A program made the position numbers and the translations under genes. The notes below the pieces were generated by a model, which did not search any database, was not told where the DNA came from, and worked only from the letters and a program-made list of their open reading frames with translations. Of a stretch of DNA of 64,000 nt, positions 34,117 through 42,802 are shown piece after piece. Source of the stretch: CBDCCV01 sp965215025 (GTDB lineage: Bacteria > Bacteroidota > Rhodothermia > Rhodothermales > Salinibacteraceae); the NCBI GenBank assembly GCA_965215025.1, contig CBDCCV010000001.1:930001-994000 (forward strand), read 5' to 3'. Every line of letters starts with the position of its first letter. Positions within the stretch are counted from its first letter, which is position 1.

Positions 34117-35583
34117 CTACCAGCGCGAGATGACGACGCGGCGGTCGGTGTAGAAGGCGATGGCGTCCTGGCCCTGCGCCTTGAGGTCGCCAAAGAACGA
34201 GTTGCGCGAGCCGCCGAACGGGAAAAACGCCATCGGCGCGGCCACGCCGATGTTGACGCCGATCATGCTGATCCCGGCGCGGTAGACGAACGCGCGCGCC
34301 GCCCGTCCGCTGGAGGTGAAAATTGACGTGGCGTTGCCGTAGTCGTTCTCGTGCATGAGCGCGATGGCCTCGTCTACGGATTCCACCTGCGCCATCGAGG
34401 CCACGGGGCCGAAGATCTCTTCGCGGCCGATGGCCATCTCTGGCGTCACGGCCTCGAACACGGCTGGCCCGACCCAGTGCCCGTCCGGGTACGCTTCCAC
34501 CCCGTCGGCGCTGCGGTCGAGCACGAGCTGCGCGCCCTCTTTCTTCCCCTGCTCCACGTAATTCAGCACACGCTCGCGGTGCGCGGCGGAGACGACGGGA
34601 CCCATCTCGGTGTCTTCGTCGAGGCCGTAGCCCATCTTCAGTGAAGAAGCCCCGTCGAGGAAGCGCTCGCGGATCGGCTCGTACGCCTCGCCCACACCCA
34701 TGATCACGCTCCCGGCCAGGCACCGCTGCCCCGCCGAGCCGAAGAGGGAGCCGAGCAGCGCCTCGCTTACGCGGTCGTAGTCGGCGTCGGGGAGGACGAT
34801 CATGTGGTTTTTCGCGCCGCCGAGCGCCTGCACGCGCTTGCCCGCCGCCGCTGCCTTTTGGTAGATGATCCGCGCCACGCGGCTGGAGCCGACAAACGAG
34901 ACGCCCTTTACGTCCGGATGCTCCAGAAGCGGCTCAACGACGTTTTTGTCACCGTGGACGACGTTGAGGACGCCCGCAGGCAGCCCCGCCTCCTCGGCCA
35001 GCTCGACGATGCGCTGGTGCGTGAGCGGGTCCTGCTCGCTGGGCTTGAGGACGAACGTGTTCCCCGTGGCCACGGCGTAGGGCCAGAACCAGCACGGGAT
35101 CATCACGGGGAAGTTGTAGGGCGTGATCCCAACGAAGACGCCGAGCGGCTGCCGCCGCGCCTGGCAGTCCACGCCGCGCGCGATGTCTTCGAGCGTTTCG
35201 CCCATCATCAAAGTGGGGATGCCGCAGGCGTGCTCGACGTTTTCGATGCCGCGCCGGATCTCGCCGCGCGCTTCCGCTTTGGTCTTGCCGTGCTCGCGGC
35301 TCAAGGACTCGGCCAACTCGTCGAGGTGTTCTTCTAAGAGCGTCTTGAGCCTGAAGAAGACGCGCGCGCGCTCCACGGGCGGCGTCTCGCGCCAGTCGGG
35401 GAAGGCTTCTTTGGCGGCCCGCACCGCCGCGTCCACCTCGGCGCTGGTGGAGAGCGGGACGCGCCCGAGCGCTTCGCCCGTGGCCGGGTCCGTCACTTGG
35501 AGCGTGTCGGCGGAGTCAGGCGCGGTCCACGCCCCACCGATGTAGTTGCGCACGGGGCGCGCCTGCTGTGCTACCTGAGCCAT
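34117..35583 (-). CDS. mmsA: CoA-acylating methylmalonate/malonate-semialdehyde dehydrogenase
   Basis: 488 residues from the ATG at 35583 (MAQVAQQARPVRNYIGG). Aldehyde dehydrogenase superfamily with nucleophile C288 in GSAGQRCLAGSVIMG. In place of the usual general-base glutamate motif (ELGGK) it reads ALGGAKNHMIV, the hallmark of the CoA-acylating MmsA/IolA group. It converts methylmalonate semialdehyde to propionyl-CoA, or malonate semialdehyde to acetyl-CoA, with NAD+ and CoA. IGVNIGVAAPMAFFPFGGSRNSFFGD near the C-terminus is also typical. It is the first gene of the minus-strand cluster and diverges from a GntR regulator. The open frame extends 45 codons upstream through the promoter and is not needed. 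Confidence 0.92.
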   Translation of the reverse strand: MAQVAQQARPVRNYIGGAWTAPDSADTLQVTDPATGEALGRVPLSTSAEVDAAVRAAKEAFPDWRETPPVERARVFFRLKTLLEEHLDELAESLSREHGKTKAEARGEIRRGIENVEHACGIPTLMMGETLEDIARGVDCQARRQPLGVFVGITPYNFPVMIPCWFWPYAVATGNTFVLKPSEQDPLTHQRIVELAEEAGLPAGVLNVVHGDKNVVEPLLEHPDVKGVSFVGSSRVARIIYQKAAAAGKRVQALGGAKNHMIVLPDADYDRVSEALLGSLFGSAGQRCLAGSVIMGVGEAYEPIRERFLDGASSLKMGYGLDEDTEMGPVVSAAHRERVLNYVEQGKKEGAQLVLDRSADGVEAYPDGHWVGPAVFEAVTPEMAIGREEIFGPVASMAQVESVDEAIALMHENDYGNATSIFTSSGRAARAFVYRAGISMIGVNIGVAAPMAFFPFGGSRNSFFGDLKAQGQDAIAFYTDRRVVISRW

Positions 35584-35928
35584 ACGTGTCGGGGGTTGAG
35601 GATGAAACGCAGCGTTTCTAGGCGCATCGAATTCGCCTGTGGCGAGCAGGAGCGCGGACGGAAGAAAGCCTTTATTGTATTTTGTGTACAATTTAAAGAA
35701 ACGATGCAGGAGTGTCAAGTTTTTGTTTGCCCTTCGGAATCTGGGACTGGATCAACCGTCCCTGTCAGACCCGAGCGGCGCTTCTGTGAAGGGGTGGCGG
35801 AGCGCTCTTTGCAAGCGGACGGTTGCCACGCGCGAACTCGTCTGGGAGCCTCGCGTAATTTCTCTTTAGCAAGGTTGTCCTCGGACGCATAAGCAGAAGC
35901 CGCTTCCATTTCTCGAAAAGCCTCTGGC
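35584..35928. other. Divergent promoter region mmsA / GntR regulator
   Basis: 345 bp with lower GC than the genes. It holds the conserved 30-bp element at 35675-35704, about 92 bp from the mmsA start. The rest (35705-35928) shows no clear gene; open frames there have low-quality composition. Both genes probably start from here, so the regulator may repress itself too. Confidence 0.55.
35675..35704 (-). promoter_or_regulatory. Conserved 30-bp promoter/operator element upstream of mmsA
   Basis: Core palindrome-like TTGTGTACAA at 35682-35691 in a 30-bp block that agrees at 25 positions with 24781-24810. It sits between mmsA and the GntR gene. The conservation runs past the palindrome into TTTAAAGAAACG, so the element may include promoter sequence for the minus-strand transcript. 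Confidence 0.6.
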
Positions 35929-36657
35929 ATGAGTTCAGCCTCTTGGTCTCAGATCTCTCATGACACGCTGGCGGATCAGGTGTATCACGCCGTGCGCGCG
36001 CAGATCTTGGACGGGCACGTCGCCCCCGGTGAATTCATCCGGGAGCAAAACCTCAACGAGGCGCTGGAGGTGAGCCGCACGCCCATCCGCGAGGCGCTTG
36101 GGCGGCTCGCCAGCGAAGGCTTTTTGGAGAAGCTCCCGCACCGGGGCTTCCGCGTCCCCGAGGAACCCATCAAGGACCTTCTGGAGCTGTACCCCATCGT
36201 CGCCGCGCTCGAGCGCCTCGCCGGACGGCTCGCCTTTCCCCGGCTCACGCCCGACGACCTCGCCCGGCTTAAAGCGATCAACGCCCAGCTTGAAGCGGCG
36301 CAGGACGCGGGCGACGCGCAGGCGCTCACCGAGCTGAACAACCGGTTCCACCGCCTCTTTGGCGAGCGAAGCGGAAACGGGTGGCTGTGCAACCTCCTGG
36401 ACGACCTCCGCGCGCAACTCACGCGGCTGGAGCGCTGGTACTACTCCTACGGCGAGCACACGCGGCAGTCCATCAGCCAGCACGCCGAGATCATCGATGC
36501 GCTCGAAGCCGGCGACCACGCCCGCGCGCTCGGCCTGCTCGGAGACAACATGGCGCTGACGCACAAGAGCCTGCTTGAAGAGACGCGCGACGGGGCTGCG
36601 GTACACCCCGCCCCGCGCAACGGCTCCCCCGACGAAGCGGAGGCAAAGCAAGACTGA
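35929..36657 (+). CDS. GntR-family transcriptional regulator (FCD subfamily)
   Basis: 242 residues. A winged helix (about 8-75: DTLADQVYHAVRAQILDGHVAPGEFIREQNLNEALEVSRTPIREALGRLASEGFLEKLPHRGFRV) is followed by an all-helical FCD effector domain (about 85-225: LYPIVAALERLAGRLAF...LNNRFHRLFGERSGNGWLCNLLDDLR...HAEIIDALEAGDHARALGLL), in which acidic and histidine residues usually bind a metal and an organic-acid effector. It diverges from mmsA and is the only regulator in the cluster, so a local repressor or activator role is likely. The C-terminal 20 residues are a disordered tail. Confidence 0.88.
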   Translation: MSSASWSQISHDTLADQVYHAVRAQILDGHVAPGEFIREQNLNEALEVSRTPIREALGRLASEGFLEKLPHRGFRVPEEPIKDLLELYPIVAALERLAGRLAFPRLTPDDLARLKAINAQLEAAQDAGDAQALTELNNRFHRLFGERSGNGWLCNLLDDLRAQLTRLERWYYSYGEHTRQSISQHAEIIDALEAGDHARALGLLGDNMALTHKSLLEETRDGAAVHPAPRNGSPDEAEAKQD

Positions 36658-36753
36658 ACGTCTCGGTGCTCCGGAGAGCAACATAAGCTGCGGGAGGTCC
36701 GCCGCCCTCCGCCTCAGGACGTCGGCTCGTCCGTCTCGGGGCGTCGGCTTCGC

Positions 36754-38139
36754 TCAGCGCACGAGGGTGACGGGCCGGGTCTCGGAGAAGCTTTCGCCCA
36801 TGAGCCGCACGAAGTAGAGGCCGCTCGCCAGGCCTTCGGCGCGCAGGTCCACGGGCTGCATGACGCCGGCGGGCGGCGTGCCGCTGTAGAGCACGCGCAC
36901 GCGTTGCCCCAGCACGTTGAACAGTTCCATGCGCACCGGCGCGGCCTCTCCCACGGCGAAGCGTACGACGGCGCGCTCCTGGAACGGGTTCGGATACGCC
37001 GGCTCCAGGACGAAGCGCCTGTCCAGCCCCACCGCCACTTCAACGACGGGGCTGTAGGCGAAGCGGCCGTCGAGGTCCATCTGCTTCAAGCGGAAGGCGT
37101 GCGTGCCCGGCGCCAGCCTCTCGGTGCGGAACCGGTAGTGCTGCGCCTCGGTCGTCGTCCCCACCCCCGCCGCGTAGCCGATCTGCACAAAGCGCCCTTC
37201 GATGCGTTGCTCGACCTCGAAGCCGGCGTTGTCCGTCTCCGAGGCGGTGGTCCAGGTGAGGACGGCGGCCTCTCCGTCCAGCGCCGCCTCGAAGCGCGCC
37301 AGTTCGACGGGCAGGTTGACAAAGGTGCTGCTGTACGGTCCGCCGCCGAGCGTGTTGAAGTCCGCATTGAAGCCCGGATTGTCGCCCGCGATGTTGCCCG
37401 GCACGGTCACGTTCGAGAAGAAGCCCGTGCTGCTCACCACGAAGGCGAAGGCCTGGAACTCGCCCGCGCGCGTCACGCCCAGCGCGCTAAAGGGGAAGGC
37501 CACCTCCAGCCCCGTCGCCGCGCCGGCGCTGTTGTCAAACGCAAAGCGGATGGACCCTTCTGGGAAGAAGGCCGGGTTGCCGCTGTTGTCCTCCGCGTCG
37601 GGCGGGCCAGCGGCGGGCGTGCCGTCCTGCGGCGCCTGGCCGAGGTAGTCCGCCGCGTCGTCATCGCCGGCGAGCTTCACGGCGTCGAAGAAGACGTTTT
37701 CCGAGCCGCCGCCGGGGTTGACGGCGAACATGTAGTCCACCTCGAAGCCCGCGCGGAAGTCGTTGTTCTCGTCGCCGTTGCTCATGTAGCTGCCGGCGTT
37801 CTCCACGCCGCCGAGGGCTTCGCCCGCCTCAGCGCCTTCGAGTTTGTCAAAGTTCAGCTAGAACCCGATGGCGTTGTCGTTGCTCGTATCGAGCCGGCCC
37901 CTGATCCCCAGGTAAAGCGTGTCGTTTGTGGCGTCGTCGTCAGAGACGCTCACGGCGTAGACGATCTCCTGCACGTCGATGGCATCGCCGAAGCCGGCGT
38001 TCTCGTTCTGCTTCTGGGCGAGCGGCTGGTACGCCGCCTCGTCAAGCACGCCGTCCACCGCGATTTGCGCGTGCGCAGCCAGCGGGCAGAGGATTAGTAA
38101 CAGAGCGGAAAGGGCGAAAAGCGTAGCACGTGGTTTCAT
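36754..38139 (-). pseudogene. T9SS-sorted secreted protein gene interrupted by one in-frame TAG
   Basis: From the ATG at 38139 a signal peptide (MKPRATLFALSALLLILCPL...AHAQ) is followed by IAVDGVLDEAAYQPLAQ, typical of CBM9/DOMON-like domains. At 37858-37860 a TAG follows ...DNAIGF. The same frame continues LNFDKLEGAEAGEALGG and runs open to the TGA at 36754. No frameshift is needed; a CAG-to-TAG change would explain it. The C-terminal part has a sandwich domain (ELARFEAALDGEAAVLTWTTASE...) and a classic type A sorting domain (EPAYPNPFQ...VRMELFNVLGQRV...GLASGLYFVRL). It would be a secreted or surface protein exported by the type IX system. It could be a pseudogene, a sequencing error or two fragments. 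Confidence 0.75.
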
Positions 38140-38203
38140 CTGAGCCTCCGAAAGACGATCAGGGTTGAAAGCGCTTACATCAGGCAAGGTACGAATGCGG
38201 CCC

Positions 38204-38254
38204 TAACGCAGAGAGGGACGTAGGGCGCAAAGCCACCCGTCCCTCTCTGCGTTA
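38204..38254. repeat. Perfect 17-bp hairpin
   Basis: TAACGCAGAGAGGGACG (38204-38220) and its exact reverse complement (38238-38254) are separated by 17 nt. It lies between the stop of the tricorn-like gene and the start of the T9SS gene, both on the minus strand. It has no U-run directly next to the stem, but AAAAAC follows on one side. It may end transcription of the tricorn gene or be a dispersed palindrome. Confidence 0.7.
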
Positions 38255-38274
38255 TGAAAAACTACGTCCCGACC

Positions 38275-41200
38275 TTAGCGCTCGCCGCGCGTGGGCGTCT
38301 CGCCGGAGAGGCCGCTGCGCGCCTGCCGGCCTTCGCTGATGTCCTCCAGAAGCGCCTCGACCGCCGCGCGGAGCTGCTCATCGGTGCCCAGGGCGCGGCT
38401 GTCGGGTTCGTTCTCGACGAGGATGTCGGGCGTGGCCGGCGTGTTTTCCATGTTGTTGCCGGACTCGTAGACGTACCACCCGCGGAAGGGGAGCCGCACG
38501 TAGGACCCGTCCATGAGGCCCACGCCGCCGGTGGAGATCACCGCGCCGAAGGTGGGCTGCCCCACGAGCGGGCCGAGGCCGAGCTGCTGGAAGGCGTGCG
38601 AGAAAATCTCGGCGTTCGAGTAGCTGTTCTCGTTACAGAGCGCGGCCACGTGCCCCGTCCACGACGCAAACGGGAGCCGCTCGCCAAAGGGGTAGTTTCC
38701 GCGGAACTGCTCCTGCTGCTCATCCAGGTCTTCGGCGGCGCCGCGCGGGACGGTGTAGGCGTGGCGGCGCACGGTGAGCACGCTCAGGAGGAAGTCCGTC
38801 GTCCAGCCGCCGCCGTTGTAGCGCACGTCCACCAAGAGGCCGTCCTTGCCCTCGCCGCTGGCGACGAGTTCGCGCTCGAAGCGCTCGAACGAGGACCAGT
38901 TCATCCCCTCGATGTGGATGTAGCCGAGACGGCCGCCCGAGTATTCCTCGGTGAGGCGACGGCGTTCTTCCACCCACTCGCGGTACAGCTCGTCGTTCAG
39001 ACTGGAGGCCGGGCGGATCGTCACGTCGCGCTCTTCGCCGTCGGCGCCCGTCACGGCAAGGAGGATGCGCTCGTCGGCCGTGTCGTTGAGGAGCATGTAG
39101 AAGTTGGGCGCCTCGCTCACGCGCTGCCCGTCCACGGCGGTGATGACGTCGCCCGCGCGGAGCTTGCTGAACTCGCGGTCCGCTGGCGAGTCCGGGACGA
39201 CGCGCACGACCTCGACGCCGTTTTCGACGGGATTGATCTCGACGCCTAAGAGGCCCGTTTGGAGATCTTGCGTCTCGGCGCGGTCGGAGCCGTAGAAGCC
39301 GAGGTGGCTCGCGTTCAGCTCGCCGAGCATGAGGTTGAACACGTCGCGGAAGTCGCGCTCGGTTGAGGCCTCGAGCGCCCACGGACGGTACTTCTCGCGC
39401 ATGGCCTGCCAGTCTACGCCGTGGAAGCCGGGGTCGTAGAAGCCGGCCTCGAGCGCGCGCCACGCCTCGCCGAAGACCTGCTGGCGCTCTTCGGGGTGGT
39501 CAATCGTCATGCGCGCTTGGAAGCTGAGCGCTTCGGTCTCGCCTTTTTCGGTGTCCACGCGCGCGAGGCTGCCGCCCGACTTGAGGTAGTGCACGTGCTT
39601 CCCGTCCGGACTCAGCCGCACGGCGTAGGGCGACTGGTCTCCTTCGGTGAGGCGCTTCTGCTCGGTGCCGTCCCATTTGATTTTGTAGAGGTCTACCTCG
39701 GCGTCGTAGCGCTGCGTGCGCCCGCTGCGCCCGGCCACGAAGAAGAACGTCTCCCCGTCCTCGGAGATGACCGGATCGGCCTCGTTGCCGGGGAGCGCGG
39801 TGACCTGCTCCAGGCGCTCGTAGAGGCCGTCGAAGTCGATCTCGACAGGCTGCACCTCCGTCGAGTCCTTTTTCTCTTCCTCGTCCTCTTCTTCCTCTTC
39901 GAGCGTTTCCCAGTCGCGCTTGGTGCGCTCCCAATCTTCTTCCTGGAGCCAGGCGAACCACACGTCGTCATCGCCCGAGCTTCTCGACGAAACGAAGGCG
40001 AGCTTCGAGCCGTCCGGACTCCACACTGGGTCGGTGTCCGGGCGCGGGTGCTTGCTCACGTTGACGGGTTCGCGCGAGCCGTCCGCGGGGTGGATGTAGA
40101 CCTCGTGGTTGAAGTTGAGGTCGGGCATGGAATAAGCCAGGTAGCGGCTGTCCGGACTCCAGCGCACGCCGCTGGGCGTGGCCCATCCGTCAAGCATCTG
40201 CTTCTCATTCTGGAGCGCGCCGCCGGCTACATCGGCCACGACGAAGCCGCCGCGCCCGCGCCGGAAGGCCACCTTCTGGCTGTCGGGCGAGACGACGGGA
40301 CCGCGCTCGTCCTCGGGCGTCTCGGTCAGGCGCGTGGCGGTGTGGCGGAGCGTTTTGTAGAGGCTCGGCTCCTCGGCGTCTGCTGAAGAGAGACGGTAGA
40401 GGTCGTACTGCCCCTCGCGGTCGGAGGTGAAGATCAGGTTCTCGTTGTCGAGCCAGGCCACGTCGCGGTCACGGTACGGATCTTTCGTGAGCTGCACGGT
40501 GCGCTTGGCGTCCTTGTCGTTGCGGATAAGGAAAATTTCGCCGCGCACGACGAAGGCCACGAGCTTGCCGTCGGGCGAGACGGCGAACTCCTCGGCTTCG
40601 CTGGAAAAGGTCTTGCGCTCGACGGGGTCGAAGCGGTAATCGGCGGGCACCTCCACGCTGAGGCGCTTGGGCGGGCCGCTGCCCTGCATCACGTACACGT
40701 CCGTCTGCCGCTCAAAGGCGATGGTCTGGCCGTCGCGGCTGGCCGTGGCGTAGCGCGGGCCGTCCGTGTCGTAGTTCGTCATCTGCTCAGGCGTGCCTTC
40801 AGGCGCGCCGTCCGCGCCGAGCGCCTGGCGGAAGAGGTTGTACGTCCCGCTCCGCTCACTGATGAAAAGAAGCGCGTCCTCGCCGAGCCAGACGGCGCCG
40901 AAATCGTTCCCGGCGAAGTCGGTAAGCTGCGCATACTCGCCCGTCTCTTGGTCGAAGAGCCAGAGGTCGCGGTTGGCCGGGCCGCGGTAGTTTTTGCGCT
41001 TGGGGCCGTTGGCGCCGCGCTCGAAGACGACGAAGCGCCCACTCGGCGAAGGCGCGGGCGCGTAGCCGAGCGCGTCGAGCAGGCGGTCCGGCGTGCCGCC
41101 CTCGAAGGAGACGCGGTGGATCTCGTTCTCCCACTCGACCTGAACGTAGTTGCGGTCCGTCTCGAAGACGAGGTCGCCGTTTTCGGTCCATCCGCCGAGC

Positions 41201-41592
41201 ACGTCGTTGGCGCTGTGGTAGGTGAGGCGGCGCGGCGCGGAGCCGTCGGCCTGCATGGCGTAGAGGTCGTCGTTGCCGTAGCGGTCGGAAAGGAATGCAA
41301 TTTGGCTGCCGTCGGTGCTCCACTTCGGCATGGCCTCGTAAGCCTCGTGGACGGTGAGGCGGTAGGCGCGCCCGCCGCCCACAGGCACGGTCCAGAGGTC
41401 GCCCTGGTACGAAAAGGCGATAGTCTGCCCGTCGGGGCTGACGGCGGGGTGGCGCAGGAACGGGCGCTCGGCCTGCGCTGAGTCGGTCTGCGCTGAGTCG
41501 GTCTGTGCTGAGTCGACCTGCGCTGAAGCCGGCCCGGCAGTAAGCAGGCCGAGGACGGCGGCAAAGAGAAGAACCGTAGCGGTGGTTTTCAT
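38275..41592 (-). CDS. Tricorn-like S41 protease with TolB-type beta-propeller
   Basis: 1105 residues from the ATG at 41592. A signal peptide (to ASAQ) is followed by a small tandem repeat (DSAQT units). Residues about 40-680 hold TolB/WD40-like propeller repeats (PAVSPDGQTIAFSYQGDLWTVP, PKWSTDGSQIAFLSDRYGNDDLY, WSPDGSKLAFVSSRSSGDDDVW), with an acidic linker (EEEEEDEEEKKD) near 580. Then come the tricorn core domain, a PDZ domain (LGVEINPVENGVEVVRVVPDSPA...LRAGDVITAVDGQRVS) and an S41 catalytic domain with S992 in NENSYSNAEIFSHAF and a histidine in LNASHLGFYGSD. It would degrade peptides in the periplasm. The open frame upstream of the start includes a decayed gene and is not part of it. Confidence 0.9.
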   Translation of the reverse strand: MKTTATVLLFAAVLGLLTAGPASAQVDSAQTDSAQTDSAQAERPFLRHPAVSPDGQTIAFSYQGDLWTVPVGGGRAYRLTVHEAYEAMPKWSTDGSQIAFLSDRYGNDDLYAMQADGSAPRRLTYHSANDVLGGWTENGDLVFETDRNYVQVEWENEIHRVSFEGGTPDRLLDALGYAPAPSPSGRFVVFERGANGPKRKNYRGPANRDLWLFDQETGEYAQLTDFAGNDFGAVWLGEDALLFISERSGTYNLFRQALGADGAPEGTPEQMTNYDTDGPRYATASRDGQTIAFERQTDVYVMQGSGPPKRLSVEVPADYRFDPVERKTFSSEAEEFAVSPDGKLVAFVVRGEIFLIRNDKDAKRTVQLTKDPYRDRDVAWLDNENLIFTSDREGQYDLYRLSSADAEEPSLYKTLRHTATRLTETPEDERGPVVSPDSQKVAFRRGRGGFVVADVAGGALQNEKQMLDGWATPSGVRWSPDSRYLAYSMPDLNFNHEVYIHPADGSREPVNVSKHPRPDTDPVWSPDGSKLAFVSSRSSGDDDVWFAWLQEEDWERTKRDWETLEEEEEDEEEKKDSTEVQPVEIDFDGLYERLEQVTALPGNEADPVISEDGETFFFVAGRSGRTQRYDAEVDLYKIKWDGTEQKRLTEGDQSPYAVRLSPDGKHVHYLKSGGSLARVDTEKGETEALSFQARMTIDHPEERQQVFGEAWRALEAGFYDPGFHGVDWQAMREKYRPWALEASTERDFRDVFNLMLGELNASHLGFYGSDRAETQDLQTGLLGVEINPVENGVEVVRVVPDSPADREFSKLRAGDVITAVDGQRVSEAPNFYMLLNDTADERILLAVTGADGEERDVTIRPASSLNDELYREWVEERRRLTEEYSGGRLGYIHIEGMNWSSFERFERELVASGEGKDGLLVDVRYNGGGWTTDFLLSVLTVRRHAYTVPRGAAEDLDEQQEQFRGNYPFGERLPFASWTGHVAALCNENSYSNAEIFSHAFQQLGLGPLVGQPTFGAVISTGGVGLMDGSYVRLPFRGWYVYESGNNMENTPATPDILVENEPDSRALGTDEQLRAAVEALLEDISEGRQARSGLSGETPTRGER

Positions 41593-41789
41593 GGCGTTTC
41601 GGCTTGGGTGAATAGAGACGCGCCCTGTGCTTACGTTCCGGCAGGAGGCGCAGTTGCCGAGGCGGTCGAGATGCAAGCGAGCGCCCCGCCTTGCGCGTGA
41701 GGCTACTCCGCTGAGGCGCCGGGCGCAACGCTCGGGGCGGCTCCGAGCGCGGCGATGCACGCTTCGCCACCCGCCACACGAAGCCGGGG

Positions 41790-42266
41790 TCGAGACGGCG
41801 GCGCGTGGCCCGGCGGTCAACAAACGCCCGGTGCCGCGCCTCTTTGTACCTGCCGATCTGGTCGGGCGCGATGTGCTCTTCGGCGCGCCGGCGAGGTCGT
41901 GCTCGCGCAACACTGCCGCGACGGCCGGCGTGTTGGCTGCCGTCATAGTTAGAGGCCGAGGGTAAGCGCGATGCCCCCCTGCCCGTACTCGCGGGCGAGG
42001 CTTGTCAGGAAGGCGTGCTTCGCCGAGCACGTGCCGCGCCCCTCGGTCAGCACCCGGCGGTAGGCGGCGCGGCCTGCGTTGCGGCCGTAGGGCAGGTGCC
42101 AGACGTGGCGTGCCGCCGCCCGGAAGCGGCGCAGGCCGTGAGCTACGCACAACTCGCCGAGCGGCCCCGAGCGCGCATACAGCGAGAAGTTGGGAAGCTG
42201 GTCAATCACAGAAACGAGCCGCCGCGCCAGCGCACGTTGAGGCCTACTCGTCCCCGTCGTCTTCAT
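41790..42266 (-). pseudogene. Decayed transglutaminase-like protein gene (frameshifts and internal loss)
   Basis: Three consecutive minus-strand segments in different frames look like parts of one protein. Segment 1 (42266-41949) reads QLPNFSLYARSGPLGELCVA...RNAGRAAYRRVLTEGRGTCSAKHAFLTSLA..GGIALTLGL then stops. Segment 2 (41946-about 41882) gives MTAANTPAVAAVLREHDLAG. Segment 3 (about 41881-41815) gives EEHIAPDQIGRYKEARHRAF. The GTCSAKHA motif with its cysteine matches transglutaminase-like proteins, in which an NTP..VL segment and a QIG.YK...H..F tail follow. The central part expected between segments 2 and 3 is missing. The start overlaps the end of the upstream lipoprotein gene by 23 bp. 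Confidence 0.6.
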
Positions 42267-42744
42267 CCTCGTCCTCGTCCTCACCTCTGATGGTGAGCGT
42301 GTAGACCTTCAAGTTCTCTGCAGCCTCCGCGCCTTCGCTATCCTGCAGCACGAGGAACAGCTCGTAGTTCGTCTCGCCGTCGTCCTCTTCGTTGTCCAGG
42401 ATCTCGACGGTGACCTCCGTGGCGCTCTCGCCCGCCGGGATCGTGGCGGAGGTGTTGGGGAGGCTGTAGTGCACGCCTTCCACCGCCGTCGAGGTGTCCG
42501 CTGCGACGAAGTTCACTGGCAGGGCAGAGTCGCGCTGCGGGCCGATAAGCTGGATGCTGGTCGTCACCGTCTTGGTGGCTACCGTGTCCGCCTTCTCGTC
42601 GACGGTGGCCGACAGCGGGGTGAACTCGAGCTGGGGATCGTCATCGTAGACGCGCGTGGGCTGCTCGAAAAAGTCGCAGGCGCCCGTAGACAGACTTAAC
42701 AGCAGCAGGGCGAGCAACGCGATTGACAGTTTCAGAGGTGACAT
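42244..42744 (-). CDS. Calx-beta/DUF4843-like surface lipoprotein
   Basis: 166 residues from the ATG at 42744. The lipoprotein signal MSPLKLSIALLALLLLSLST-GAC is followed by a beta-sandwich with VEGVHYSLPNTSATIPAGESATEVTVEILDNEEDDGETNYELFLVL, the signature of Calx-beta/DUF4843 proteins encoded with SusC/SusD pairs. It ends in an acidic tail (EDEDEDEDDGDE). It lies 58 bp after the SusD stop and would be an accessory surface lipoprotein of that transport system. Confidence 0.8.
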   Translation of the reverse strand: MSPLKLSIALLALLLLSLSTGACDFFEQPTRVYDDDPQLEFTPLSATVDEKADTVATKTVTTSIQLIGPQRDSALPVNFVAADTSTAVEGVHYSLPNTSATIPAGESATEVTVEILDNEEDDGETNYELFLVLQDSEGAEAAENLKVYTLTIRGEDEDEDEDDGDE

Positions 42745-42802
42745 AACGGCTCTTATTTGAGGCGACAGGAGGAGAGGTTCTGCGCGAAGCTGCAGAGGAG
42801 GG

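Noticed and set aside
35715..35930. 71-codon minus-strand frame in the mmsA/GntR gap
   Set aside because: No start context, no conserved pattern. It lies in the promoter region and is best explained by chance.
37858..37860. In-frame TAG as recoding (pyrrolysine)
   Set aside because: No pyrrolysine genes or context. The gene is not a methyltransferase, and a point mutation is simpler.
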